Below, in pieces: positions 11,816 to 20,271 of a stretch of DNA of 64,000 nucleotides. This DNA comes from Nostocales cyanobacterium HT-58-2. GTDB taxonomy: Bacteria > Cyanobacteriota > Cyanobacteriia > Cyanobacteriales > Nostocaceae. Below the pieces are notes generated by a model, which made no database searches, was not told where the DNA came from, and was given only the letters and a program-made list of their open reading frames with translations. The stretch lies in the NCBI GenBank assembly GCA_002163975.1, contig CP019636.1:1835001-1899000 (forward strand), in the 5' to 3' direction. The stretch's first letter is position 1; each line of letters begins with the position of its first letter. A program made the position numbers and the translations under genes.

Positions 11816-12001
11816 CTGAAATAGTAATTTTTTCAGGTCATTCTGATTTTTGCGTAGTCTCCATATCATGAATGACCTATTAGAGAAGATTCTTAAGTTT
11901 CTTGGCTTTATCTATGAATAATACGCTTGAGGTTAGCATACATGAGTAGCCAAGCTATTGCCTTACTTTTCCAAAAGATGAGGTAAGCAAGCATCAAAAT
12001 A

Positions 12002-13072
12002 ATGAACGGAAAATTTCTAATGAATGAAGATCGTCTTAATGCATTTGTAAATCAGCTGGTCAATGATATGGCAGTGAGTATGTCAGGTGTGATGACTAGC
12101 ATTGGGCACCGATTGGGTTTATATAAAGCAATGGCTGGTGCTGGTCCGATGACACCCTCTCAACTGGCTCAAAAGACAGGGACTCGCGAGCGATACATTT
12201 TAGAGTGGCTGAACTCTCAGGCAGCCAGTGGCTATATCACCTATGATCCCATGCAGCGCACTTATGAATTGCCTGACGAACACGCGATGGTGTTAGCTAA
12301 TCCAGAAAGCCCTGTTTTCATGGCTCCTGCTTTCGATACTATTTCCTCTATGTGGCTAGATGAGGACAAAGTTATAAATGCTTTCCAAACTGGTCGGGGG
12401 ATTGGTTGGCATGAGCATCATCATCGGCTATTTTGCGGCTGCGAAGCGTTCTACAAAACAGGTTATAGGGTATCCCTGACAACTAAATGGATTCCTGCAC
12501 TCGAAGGAGTTGAAGAAAAGCTGCACTCAGGTGCTTTAGTGGCTGACGTGGGTTGCGGTCATGGTGCATCTACTATCCTTTTGGCACAGGCTTATCCTAA
12601 CTCAAAATTCTTTGGCTTTGATTACCACAACGAGTCAATTACTGTTGCACGCCAACGCGCTGTAGAAGCTGGTGTGAGCGATCGCATTCAATTTGAAGTC
12701 GCTCATGCTAAGAACTTTCCAGGAACAAACTACGACTTAGTTTGCTTTATGGATTGTCTACATGACCTTGGCGATCCCGTCGGTGCGGCAAAACATACAA
12801 AAGAGGTCCTCGCTGAAGATGGAACCGTGCTATTGGTTGAACCGTTCGCTGGTAACTCTATTGAAGACAATCTCAATCCAGTCGGTCGGATGTTTTATTC
12901 TGCCTCTACTGCAATATGTACGCCTAATTCACTATCTCAAGAGATTGGGCTAGGACTCGGAGCACAAGCTGGTGAAGCAAGACTGGCTCAAGTTATGACC
13001 GAAGCTGGCTTTAGTCGGTTCCGCCGTGCTACACAAACTCCTTTTAATCTCATACTGGAGGCGCGAGTATAA
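12002..13072 (+). CDS. class I SAM-dependent methyltransferase
   Basis: Two-domain methyltransferase of 356 residues. The N-terminal 100 residues look like a winged-helix dimerisation domain (MTPSQLAQKTGTRERYILEWLNSQAASGYI), as in small-molecule O-methyltransferases and Rv2258c-like proteins. The C-terminal Rossmann domain has SAM motif I VADVGCGHGASTI, with the acidic end of strand 2 in FFGFDYH and a later motif LVCFMDCLHDLGDP. Substrate unknown. The start could be ATG 12002 or ATG 12020 (MNEDRLNAF). It lies between ndhK and a P450 on the same strand but is separated from both by long gaps, so an operon is unlikely. Confidence 0.85.
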   Translation: MNGKFLMNEDRLNAFVNQLVNDMAVSMSGVMTSIGHRLGLYKAMAGAGPMTPSQLAQKTGTRERYILEWLNSQAASGYITYDPMQRTYELPDEHAMVLANPESPVFMAPAFDTISSMWLDEDKVINAFQTGRGIGWHEHHHRLFCGCEAFYKTGYRVSLTTKWIPALEGVEEKLHSGALVADVGCGHGASTILLAQAYPNSKFFGFDYHNESITVARQRAVEAGVSDRIQFEVAHAKNFPGTNYDLVCFMDCLHDLGDPVGAAKHTKEVLAEDGTVLLVEPFAGNSIEDNLNPVGRMFYSASTAICTPNSLSQEIGLGLGAQAGEARLAQVMTEAGFSRFRRATQTPFNLILEARV

Positions 13073-13583
13073 ATTTCATTCGTGTTTGCGAGTACGGGCG
13101 TAAGACATTATACCCGTACTTCTTGATATCTTGTTTTTCAAGGGAGATGTGAGATAGATATCACTATTTTTCTTCTCCAGAGCTACCGTTTGTGTTGCAA
13201 ACTCTCATCATAGTGACGTTAAGCCTGGCGAAAACGGTTTTTATTTCTGCTATTCGTCATTCTATATTCTTATTGAGGTCTTCAAATCAGACCTTATATA
13301 GATGCAAGTAAAGGACTGTTTAATATATTTAGAATCAGACACGCTCTACAGCCAGGTACAGCTTGTAAAGTAAACCTTTGCGACAATTGAAACTTCTGGG
13401 AAGTTGTGAATGTACCAGTGGAGGAAGTGCGCGATCGCCGTAAGTCCTGCGGACAGTCTACGCCAACGCGCAGCGTGCCGTTCGCGGTAGCATTTCCGTA
13501 GGAGAAGGCAAGGCTAATCGCTCCGTTATCGCTATAGCATTCCGCCCCTCAATTCATTTAACGACAATACAGGAGAATAGCTG
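13073..13583. other. 510-base intergenic region with palindromic GC-rich patch
   Basis: No gene is supported. The first 350 bases are AT-rich. At about 13424-13520 lies a GC-rich stretch (gcgcgatcgccg, then acgccaacgcgcagcgtgccgttcgcgg, split here in description only) ending in ccgtaggagaaggcaaggc. It resembles the short palindromic repeats scattered through Nostocales intergenic DNA, and related words occur at 44789-44861 and 38930-39030. The P450 ribosome binding site AGGAG sits at about 13571. Confidence 0.5.
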
Positions 13584-14966
13584 ATGATTGAACTTCAAGA
13601 AATTTCCCCAGAGAAGATAGGGAATAAGTTACCAAACATAGCCCGCGAACATAAATGGTTACAAACTGTCTGGGGAATTACAAGACCATTAGATTATCTT
13701 GAAAAAATGCAAGAGCGCTATGGGGATATCTTTATTGCGGACTTTGCTAGCTCTCCACCACAAGTTATTATCAGTAATCCTAAAGCGATTCAGGAACTGT
13801 TTACGGCTGATTACAAGCTATTTCAATCCAGTCCAGGAAATCAGATTATAGAACCGTTGGTAGGGCCAAACTCCTTATTATTAAAAGACGGCGAGCCGCA
13901 CTTGCAACAGCGCAAGCTTTTGATGCCCCCCTTTCACGGTGAGCGAATGCAGGCTTATGGTCAGCTCATGCGTGACATTACCCAACAGGTAATGAGCAAG
14001 TTGACCGTTGGCAGCTCTTTTGTCGCCCGTCCAATTATGCAAGAGATTTCTCTAACAGTGATTTTACGCGCTGTGTTCGGGCTCAAAGAAGGGGAACGTT
14101 ACCAAAGAATCAGGCAACTTTTAACTGCTATGTTAGATTCTTTTCAATCTCCTTTGAGTGTCGTTTTTCTTTTTTTCAAATCTTTGCAACGTGACTTAGG
14201 ACCTTTGAGCCCTTGGGGGAACTTTTTACGGCAAAGAGGGCGACTCGATCAATTACTTTACCAAGAAATTCAAGAGCGTCGAACTCAAGAGCAATTTTCA
14301 GGTGACGATATTTTGACCTTGTTACTATCTGCTCGTGATGAACAAGGTCAACCAATGACAGATGTTGAATTACGTGATGAATTAATGACCTTGCTGTTTG
14401 CTGGACATGAAACTACAGCAACTGCTCTAGCTTGGGCTTTATATTGGATTCACTCGTTGAGCGATGTACGCGAAAAACTACTGCAAGAACTTCACTCCAT
14501 CGATATCGCCAATGCGCAGCTTACAGAAATAGCTCGACTACCATATTTAAATGCCGTCTGTTGTGAAACTTTAAGAATATATCCAGTTGCTTTCTTTACA
14601 TTCGCACGCACCTTGAAAACCCCCATGCAATTGATGGGTTACGAGTTACCAGAAGGACTAAGGCTATCTCCTTGTATTTATTTAACTCATCATCGCCCAG
14701 ATATTTATCCAGAACCCAAGCAGTTTAAACCAGAACGCTTCCTAGAACGTCAATTTTCTCCTTACGAATATTTGCCATTTGGAGGTGGTAATCGTCGCTG
14801 TATTGGCATGGCATTTGCCATGTTTGAGATGAAATTAGTGCTGGCTACTATCCTATCGCACTACTCGCTGGCACTAGCTGAGACCCGTCCCCTACAACCT
14901 GTACGTCGTGGGGTAACATTTGCACCAGCTGGGGGTGTACGTTTAGTGGTGAAGGAACGACACTAA
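13584..14966 (+). CDS. cytochrome P450 (CYP110-like)
   Basis: Haem monooxygenase of 460 residues, with the size and composition of the cyanobacterial CYP110 group, some members of which hydroxylate fatty acids or terpenes; the substrate here is unknown. I-helix oxygen motif AGHETT (about residues 273-278), K-helix ETLR (Glu328-Arg331), and haem-binding loop FGGGNRRCIG with ligand Cys406. No membrane anchor is obvious at the N terminus, consistent with a soluble bacterial P450. A clear RBS, AGGAG, lies 8 bases before ATG. No ferredoxin or reductase gene is adjacent, so redox partners must be encoded elsewhere. Confidence 0.93.
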   Translation: MIELQEISPEKIGNKLPNIAREHKWLQTVWGITRPLDYLEKMQERYGDIFIADFASSPPQVIISNPKAIQELFTADYKLFQSSPGNQIIEPLVGPNSLLLKDGEPHLQQRKLLMPPFHGERMQAYGQLMRDITQQVMSKLTVGSSFVARPIMQEISLTVILRAVFGLKEGERYQRIRQLLTAMLDSFQSPLSVVFLFFKSLQRDLGPLSPWGNFLRQRGRLDQLLYQEIQERRTQEQFSGDDILTLLLSARDEQGQPMTDVELRDELMTLLFAGHETTATALAWALYWIHSLSDVREKLLQELHSIDIANAQLTEIARLPYLNAVCCETLRIYPVAFFTFARTLKTPMQLMGYELPEGLRLSPCIYLTHHRPDIYPEPKQFKPERFLERQFSPYEYLPFGGGNRRCIGMAFAMFEMKLVLATILSHYSLALAETRPLQPVRRGVTFAPAGGVRLVVKERH

Positions 14967-14989
14967 ATTCATGTACTAATTTAGATGTA

Positions 14990-15490
14990 CTAATTTCCAG
15001 TGGGGGTCAAGACTGTCGTAACTGTGGCGATCGCCTCTTCCACTCCATCCACAATATAAACATTTTCTGGCGCTAGTTTCTTGAAAAAAATTTTACTTTC
15101 TTCATCATCACTCAACAAAATAACTTTTTTATTTTCTTTCAAAGCTAGGGCTATTTCTGAAGCCGTACTTGTACCCATACCACAGGCAATCACTACATCA
15201 CTCGAAAGAACGTTGATGTTATTTCGAGAGTTTCCCATATCTGTGAAAATCGCAATATCAACTGCTTTAGAAATACCTTTACTATTGTGATTAGGAAGAA
15301 TACCAATAGTTAAACCATCAACAGATTTTGCTCCTTGGCTTGCGGCTTCCATGACGCCAACATTTCTCCCACCAGTAAGTAAAATCCATCCTTGTTGTGC
15401 AATGAGTTTCCCAAGTTCATAGGCATTTTGCACATCAACTGCTTTAGCCATTTGTCCTGGTCCCATCACTCCAAGAATGATTTTTCTCAT
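14990..15490 (-). CDS. TIGR00725-type LOG/SLOG family protein
   Basis: A 166-residue Rossmann-like protein related to the lysine-decarboxylase-like/LOG superfamily. N-terminal MRKIILGVMGPG, then LLTGGRNVGVMEAASQGA, a version of the GG-x-GxM nucleotide-phosphate loop, and VIACGMGTSTASEIALAL where true LOG enzymes have PGGxGTxxE. The partial loss of that motif makes cytokinin-type phosphoribohydrolase activity uncertain; nucleotide binding is more likely. It ends 24 bases from the convergent P450 gene and may be co-transcribed with the gene just upstream (30-base gap). Confidence 0.75.
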   Translation of the reverse strand: MRKIILGVMGPGQMAKAVDVQNAYELGKLIAQQGWILLTGGRNVGVMEAASQGAKSVDGLTIGILPNHNSKGISKAVDIAIFTDMGNSRNNINVLSSDVVIACGMGTSTASEIALALKENKKVILLSDDEESKIFFKKLAPENVYIVDGVEEAIATVTTVLTPTGN

Positions 15491-15520
15491 ATAGTTTTCC
15501 GGGCATTAGCTGACTAACTC

Positions 15521-16126
15521 TTACCATTCTTCAGTCCAGTAAACAATTTCTGATGTTGAACTATCAATTGCTACTCCATAGCTATTTCCATGATTCCACT
15601 TGAAGTTGGCGCTTCCCTTATCATGTGCATCTAGTACTAATATTTCATATGTGGATGGAAAAGAGTCTTCTTTGAACTGACTTGTATAAAAGAAAGTTGT
15701 TGGTACACCGTTGGTTTGGTTTGCGTGGTCGTTAGTATTACCGCCTCTATATTTGTATTTAGCGATATGTCTGTATTGAGCAAGTAGTTTTTGAATCTTT
15801 TGTGGTGGTTGTTTCAATCGTAGTTGAAAAAATTTATTTCCTTGCAATGAACCAGGAAAATAAGCAATCTGTATACCAGAAGCATTCGCGGGAATATCAG
15901 TAGGAAAATGTTGGACTAACGATTGATTAGACCATAGTTGATGACGAATTTCTTGATAGCGTGAGGTGTTAGTTATTGTCTCAGTTTCACTGATGCTGCT
16001 TTGGGATTTTCTTAAAAAGAAACTGCCTCCGACAATACCAAGACTTCCTGTAAACAGTAAAACTACGCAGATGAATTTGACAAGATGCGTAGAGAAGTTA
16101 CGTCTTGTCGCCTGGATTCGTTTCAT
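15521..16126 (-). CDS. hypothetical membrane-anchored protein
   Basis: 201 residues. A basic N terminus (MKRIQATRRNFSTHLVK) is followed by one hydrophobic segment (about residues 17-37, FICVVLLFTGSLGIVGGSFFL), giving a signal anchor with the rest outside the cytoplasm. The soluble part contains FPTDIPANASGIQIAYFPG and ends in VAIDSSTSEIVYWTEEW; it looks folded and conserved-type, but I do not recognise a family. It lies 30 bases upstream of the TIGR00725-like gene on the same strand. Confidence 0.6.
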   Translation of the reverse strand: MKRIQATRRNFSTHLVKFICVVLLFTGSLGIVGGSFFLRKSQSSISETETITNTSRYQEIRHQLWSNQSLVQHFPTDIPANASGIQIAYFPGSLQGNKFFQLRLKQPPQKIQKLLAQYRHIAKYKYRGGNTNDHANQTNGVPTTFFYTSQFKEDSFPSTYEILVLDAHDKGSANFKWNHGNSYGVAIDSSTSEIVYWTEEW

Positions 16127-16238
16127 GGAATTGAGTGCATCTATCTATAGGCATAATAGACTCAACTCCAAGCTGACATAGTAAAGTTTCAATGATAGCG
16201 CTAAATCTTTTGATAAAAAAATAATAATTTTTCAGTAA

Positions 16239-16266
16239 AAACCCGGTTTCTCAAAAAACCGGGTTT
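16239..16266 (-). terminator. terminator downstream of ubiA
   Basis: An 11-bp stem AAACCCGGTTT / AAACCGGGTTT with a 6-base loop, directly after the ubiA stop on the minus strand and followed by TTTTACTG and a T-rich run. The stem is the same as in the treY terminator. Confidence 0.75.
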
Positions 16267-16275
16267 GTGAAGACA

Positions 16276-17166
16276 CTATAAACTTCCGGCAATCATCCCA
16301 GCAAGTACGAGAAAACCGATCCATACATTTTGCCGGAACATATCCCCATAAGCAGAGTTAGGTAAGTTTTGTTGTCTTAAGCGTGTGTACTGCCATACCC
16401 AAGCGACTGTAGCAATAACAAGACTGATCCAAAAGGTAGAACGCAGGTGTATGACAAGACCTAGCCAACCAAGTAAAAAGATGGTGCCAGCCAAGAAAAT
16501 ACCAATTGCAACAGGCGCGAAATCACCAAAAAATAAAGCGCTAGAATTTACACCAATTCGACGGTCATCTTCCCTGTCGCTCATGGCGTAAATAGTATCA
16601 AATCCTAATGTCCACAAAACAGTAGCACCCCAAAGCAGCCAGGTGGGAAGTGAGAGATTATGAGTTACCGCACTCCAGCTAATCAAAACGCCAAAACCCC
16701 AAGCGATGGAAAGAACCAGTTGGGGCACAGGAAAAACTCGTTTTGCGCCTGGATAAAGCAAAATGACTGGAACAGCTGCCACACACAACCAAAATGAGAG
16801 CGCGTTAAGATAGAAAGCAAGAACTGCAGCACATGCCATCGCCACTATGGCAACGACAATGCCGACTTTTACAGAAAGTGTACGAGAAGCAATAGGGCGA
16901 TCGCGAGTTCTTTCTACTTGAGGATCTATATTTCTATCCCACAAATCATTGACTACACACCCAGCAGCACTCGTGGCAAGAGTCCCCAGGACAATAACTC
17001 CAACCAGTGGTAAAGGCGGTTTCCCAGAAGCTGCCAAAAACACAGCCCAAAGAGCGGGAATCATCAAAATTAATCGACCTTCTGGTTTATGCCACCGTAA
17101 AAGCCGGATAATCACAAACCACATGGGTTCTTGGTTGCGTTCTGGCGTAGTTAGCATAGGCAGCAA
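16276..17166 (-). CDS. ubiA: 4-hydroxybenzoate polyprenyltransferase (plastoquinone pathway)
   Basis: Integral membrane prenyltransferase joining a solanesyl-type chain to 4-hydroxybenzoate; in cyanobacteria this is the early step of plastoquinone synthesis. 296 residues. The two Mg-pyrophosphate motifs are NDLWDRNIDPQVERTRDRP (NDxxDxxxD, with D and R residues following) and DREDDRRIG (DxxxD). Eight or nine hydrophobic segments are visible. The start at 17166 gives MLPMLTTPERNQEP; the inner Met at position 4 is possible. It is divergent from ppx with 266 bases between them, which must hold both promoters. Its own terminator follows. Confidence 0.93.
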   Translation of the reverse strand: MLPMLTTPERNQEPMWFVIIRLLRWHKPEGRLILMIPALWAVFLAASGKPPLPLVGVIVLGTLATSAAGCVVNDLWDRNIDPQVERTRDRPIASRTLSVKVGIVVAIVAMACAAVLAFYLNALSFWLCVAAVPVILLYPGAKRVFPVPQLVLSIAWGFGVLISWSAVTHNLSLPTWLLWGATVLWTLGFDTIYAMSDREDDRRIGVNSSALFFGDFAPVAIGIFLAGTIFLLGWLGLVIHLRSTFWISLVIATVAWVWQYTRLRQQNLPNSAYGDMFRQNVWIGFLVLAGMIAGSL

Positions 17167-17432
17167 AAAGATAACTAGAGATAGATTTGTTCACACATAT
17201 TTACATCTATAGAATATCTTTATTTGATATTTGTAGAATCATAATCACAAGTGGCAACTTTGGCTACAACCAATGAGTCACTTGAGTTGTGGTGCATAAG
17301 GTGCATTGTCCCGACTCAGGAAGGGTCAAAAGACGTTCTACCTGAGAGCAGTTTTGTTTTCCTCAATACATCGTCTTGCCGAAACCTTCGGTATTGCCAG
17401 CTTTTACCATCCTTAATAGAGAGAAACGATAG

Positions 17433-19079
17433 ATGGTGAATTTAGTTTCAGTTAGCTGGGAGAGCCTTCCAACTCAAACAGTGGAGCAACATCGCATTAT
17501 TGCTGCTATTGACTTGGGAACCAATTCATTACACATGGTCATTGTGCAAATTGAACCCAAACTGCCATCTTTTAGCATCATTGCCAGAGAAAAAGAAACC
17601 GTCAGACTCGGCGATCGCGAACTTGACACGGGTAATTTGAAACTAGAAGTGATTGAACGGGCGATCGCCACCTTGGGACGCTTCCAAGAACTGGCAAAGA
17701 CTTTTAACGCCGAAACAATCATTGCTGTAGCAACGAGCGCCGTGCGAGAAGCCCCTAACGGCAAAGATTTTTTGCAAAGGGTAGAAGATGATTTGGGTTT
17801 AAGTGTTGACCTGATTTCTGGTCAAGAAGAAGCGCGGCGGATCTATCTAGGTGTGCTGTCGGGTATGGAATTCAACAACCAGCCCCACATCATTATAGAT
17901 ATCGGTGGCGGTTCCACAGAATTAATTTTAGGTGACAGTCATGAAGAGCGAACTCTCACCAGTACAAAAGTTGGTGCAGTTCGGCTCACGAGCGAATTAA
18001 TTACGACTGATCCTATTAGTAACAGCGAGTTCCAGTATCTGCAAGCATATGCACGCGGAATGTTAGAACGTTCTGTTGAAGAGGTACAGGTGAACATCAA
18101 GTTAGGAGAATTTCCCCGTTTGGTAGGAACTTCCGGGACAATTGAAACTCTGGTGATGATTCATGCACGAGAGAAGCTAGGCTATGTTCCTTCTACGCTC
18201 AACGGTTATGAACTGAGTTTAAAAGACTTGCGTGAATGGGTCAATCGCTTGCGTAGAATGAATAACTTAGAACGGGCAGTTATTCCGGGTATGCCAGAGA
18301 AACGGTCTGAAGTTATACTGGCAGGCGCAGTCATTTTACAAGAAGCAATGAACCTTTTAGGAGTTGACTCGGTCATAGCGTGCGAGCGTTCCTTGAGGGA
18401 AGGTGTCATTGTAGACTGGATGCTAGCCCACGGTTTGATTGAAGACCGCTTGCGCTACCAAAGTTCGGTGCGTCAACGGAGTGTTTTAAGAATTGCTAAC
18501 AAGTACCACGTCAATTTAGAACACAGCGATAGGGTAGCAGTCTTTGCCCTCAGCGTATTTGACCAAACAAAAGGAACACTCCACCATTGGGGAGCAGAAG
18601 AACGGCAATTACTTCAGGCCGCAGCAATGTTGCACAATTGCGGTCATTATGTCAGCCATTCTTCGCACCACAAGCACTCATACTATCTTATTCGCAATAG
18701 TGAATTACTGGGCTACAACGAAACTGAAATAGAAATCATTGCTAATTTAGCGCGTTATCATCGCAAATCTCCTCCTAGAAAAAAGCATGAAAATTACCGC
18801 AACGTGCTGAGTAAAAAGCACAAACAAATAGTCAATCAATTGAGTGCTATTTTAAGATTAGCGGTGGCTTTAGATAGGCGGCAAATTGGAGCAATTGCAC
18901 GGGTAGAGTGTGAATATTTGCCTGAGAAGCAGGAATGTGGCTTAAAAATTTACCCATCCCGTGCCGATGATGACTGTGCTTTAGAAATTTGGAGTTTGGA
19001 TTATAAAAAAGATGTATTCGAGGCGGAATTTGGTGTGAAATTAGTGGCGAATTTACAGCCGATAGCCGTGCTGAATTAG
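17433..19079 (+). CDS. ppx: exopolyphosphatase (Ppx/GppA family)
   Basis: Releases phosphate from polyphosphate ends (and/or hydrolyses pppGpp). 548 residues, the long type. An actin-like ATPase fold with AAIDLGTNSLHMVIVQ (phosphate 1), SGQEEARRIYLGV, IIDIGGGSTELILGD (phosphate 2) and LVGTSGTIETL. The C-terminal half (from about residue 330) is an HD-type helical domain with AAMLHNCGHYVSHSSHHKHSYYLI. Its substrate range cannot be read from the sequence. It stands alone, divergent from ubiA, and is followed by a hairpin. Confidence 0.93.
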   Translation: MVNLVSVSWESLPTQTVEQHRIIAAIDLGTNSLHMVIVQIEPKLPSFSIIAREKETVRLGDRELDTGNLKLEVIERAIATLGRFQELAKTFNAETIIAVATSAVREAPNGKDFLQRVEDDLGLSVDLISGQEEARRIYLGVLSGMEFNNQPHIIIDIGGGSTELILGDSHEERTLTSTKVGAVRLTSELITTDPISNSEFQYLQAYARGMLERSVEEVQVNIKLGEFPRLVGTSGTIETLVMIHAREKLGYVPSTLNGYELSLKDLREWVNRLRRMNNLERAVIPGMPEKRSEVILAGAVILQEAMNLLGVDSVIACERSLREGVIVDWMLAHGLIEDRLRYQSSVRQRSVLRIANKYHVNLEHSDRVAVFALSVFDQTKGTLHHWGAEERQLLQAAAMLHNCGHYVSHSSHHKHSYYLIRNSELLGYNETEIEIIANLARYHRKSPPRKKHENYRNVLSKKHKQIVNQLSAILRLAVALDRRQIGAIARVECEYLPEKQECGLKIYPSRADDDCALEIWSLDYKKDVFEAEFGVKLVANLQPIAVLN

Positions 19080-19085
19080 GAATTC

Positions 19086-19115
19086 AAAGTGCGCTAACTA
19101 TAGTTAACGCACTTT
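19086..19115 (+). terminator. hairpin after ppx
   Basis: AAAGTGCG / CGCACTTT outer stem with an inner taac/gtta extension and TATA loop, starting 7 bases after the ppx stop. No long T run follows, so it may be a weak terminator or mRNA-stabilising hairpin. The word aagtgcg...cgcactt also resembles the dispersed gtgcgtt repeat family. Confidence 0.5.
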
Positions 19116-19168
19116 AAAATAGCTTTAGAAACGCCGAAGTAACCGATGTTTACTTTTCGCGACAGGTA

Positions 19169-19342
19169 CTACACAGGATCAAGAAACGCTAGTTGGCAAT
19201 CTATCTCTATCCCGTTTGTCAGCTTTACTCGCACGCTGTCAAATCTGGATGGGTACAAATCAACAATGAGCAGCAGTCCTAGAGTTTTATGCCGTACTGG
19301 CTTATTAGCAATGTAATACTTGGTGGCTGTTTCAATAGTCAT
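19169..19342 (-). CDS. small hypothetical protein (57 aa)
   Basis: A short frame on the minus strand, starting ATG at 19342 and ending TAG at 19169. AGGA lies about 8 bases before the start. The peptide begins MTIETATKYYIANKPVR and ends CQLAFLDPV, with balanced composition (DLYPSRFDSVRVKLTNGIEID) more like a real beta-rich protein than a chance frame. I do not recognise a family. It could also be a fragment of a longer decayed gene. It is convergent with ppx. Confidence 0.45.
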   Translation of the reverse strand: MTIETATKYYIANKPVRHKTLGLLLIVDLYPSRFDSVRVKLTNGIEIDCQLAFLDPV

Positions 19343-19614
19343 GCAATTTCCTCATAGACTATCTTTTATCCTTACACAACCCCTGTTTTGTGATCTGGCG
19401 ATCGCGTACAAGCCCGGTGTCTAAAAAGCGTCGGCTATCGCCAAAGTGAAAGCAGATGTGAAAATGCCATCGGAAAAAGTGAACTGCGTCCTCTTTACCT
19501 AATCATAAATATAACTTTTTATTACAATTTTCAAACTTTACCTTTTCAATAAGTTGCCTATTATGTCATGATTGTACGTGAGAATTAATTCGGTATCCAT
19601 GTTTGTTTTTAGTA

Positions 19615-19642
19615 TTGACAGGCTTTTTCCTTTTGGTATCTA
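19615..19642 (+). promoter_or_regulatory. putative promoter of the RRM gene
   Basis: A perfect -35 box TTGACA (19615-19620), a 16-base spacer and TATCTA (19637-19642) as a modest -10 box. A transcript would start near 19649, giving a leader of about 50 bases that begins just before the hairpin at 19652-19690. Confidence 0.45.
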
Positions 19643-19651
19643 CAGACCTGC

Positions 19652-19690
19652 CTCCGAAATCTAAATCTCTACACACTTACAATTTCGGAG
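19652..19690 (+). promoter_or_regulatory. leader hairpin that masks the Shine-Dalgarno of rbp
   Basis: CTCCGAAAT (19652-19660) pairs perfectly over 9 bp with ATTTCGGAG (19682-19690), leaving a 21-base loop. The 3' arm contains the GGAG that serves as the ribosome binding site, 7 bases before ATG 19698. In this fold the RBS is sequestered, so the leader could act as a temperature-dependent or protein-dependent translational switch. Confidence 0.6.
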
Positions 19691-19697
19691 ACAACCT

Positions 19698-19997
19698 ATG
19701 TCAGTTTATGTAGGCAATCTTTCTTATGAAGTTACAGAAGCTAGCCTAAATGCTGTTTTTGCAGAATATGGTTCTGTAAAGAGAGTTCAGCTACCTGCTG
19801 ACCGTGAAACAGGTCGTTTGCGCGGTTTTGGTTTCGTAGAAATGGGTTCAGATGCTGAAGAAGCAGCTGCCATTGATGCTCTTGATGGCGCTGAGTGGAT
19901 GGGACGTGACCTCAAAGTTAATAAGGCTAAGCCCAGAGAAGACAGAGGTTCGTTTGGTGGTAATCGGGGAGGCTACGGCGGACGGAACCGCTACTAA
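19698..19997 (+). CDS. RRM-type glycine-rich RNA-binding protein (Rbp)
   Basis: A 99-residue protein with one RNA recognition motif: RNP2 VYVGNLSY at the N terminus and RNP1 RGFGFVEM at about residues 45-52. It ends in a short Gly/Arg/Tyr tail (GSFGGNRGGYGGRNRY). Cyanobacterial Rbp proteins of this shape bind mRNA, several are cold-induced, and some help to place mRNAs at membranes. Here the rpsU gene often found after rbp is absent; a terminator follows instead. Translation probably responds to the leader hairpin just upstream. Confidence 0.93.
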   Translation: MSVYVGNLSYEVTEASLNAVFAEYGSVKRVQLPADRETGRLRGFGFVEMGSDAEEAAAIDALDGAEWMGRDLKVNKAKPREDRGSFGGNRGGYGGRNRY

Positions 19998-20059
19998 GCT
20001 TCATAGACTGAGTTCTTAAGCTTAAGCGATTAGCGCAGTACATTAATTGAATATTAGTG

Positions 20060-20090
20060 ATGGCTCAGGCATTCATGCTTGAGCCATTTT
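20060..20090 (+). terminator. terminator after the RRM gene
   Basis: ATGGCTCA...TGAGCCAT stem with an inner gcat/atgc extension (20060-20087), then TTT. It lies about 60 bases after the rbp stop. Confidence 0.7.
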
Positions 20091-20112
20091 AATCGATTTT
20101 GAGGAGTTCTCC

Positions 20113-20214
20113 ATGTCAAACTCAGCCACTCCCGTCAATCCTGCCGTCTTCATCACCATCAAACCCTAGAACAGCGCTGAAAGACCGTATGATCAAGCTC
20201 CTAAAAAGTCATAA
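20113..20214 (+). pseudogene. possible short decayed reading frame
   Basis: A strong Shine-Dalgarno (GAGGAG, 6 bases before ATG 20113) opens MSNSATPVNPAVFITIKP and then meets TAG. The same frame continues NSAERPYDQAPKKS and stops at 20212-20214. The good RBS, protein-like sequence and in-frame stop suggest the remains of a small gene, but it is too short to be sure, and I do not recognise the product. Confidence 0.2.
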
Positions 20215-20271
20215 TGTAAGTGGCTATACCAAAGGTTGTGAGCTTATCACCAACCGTATTGTGAGTGGGTT

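Larger units (their letters stand above)
19116..19697. other. intergenic region between ppx and rbp
   Basis: Contains a probable 57-codon minus-strand gene (19169-19342, listed separately), a GCGATCGC site near 19400 and the promoter and leader of the RRM gene (19615-19697). The part between 19345 and 19610 shows nothing coding. Confidence 0.5.
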
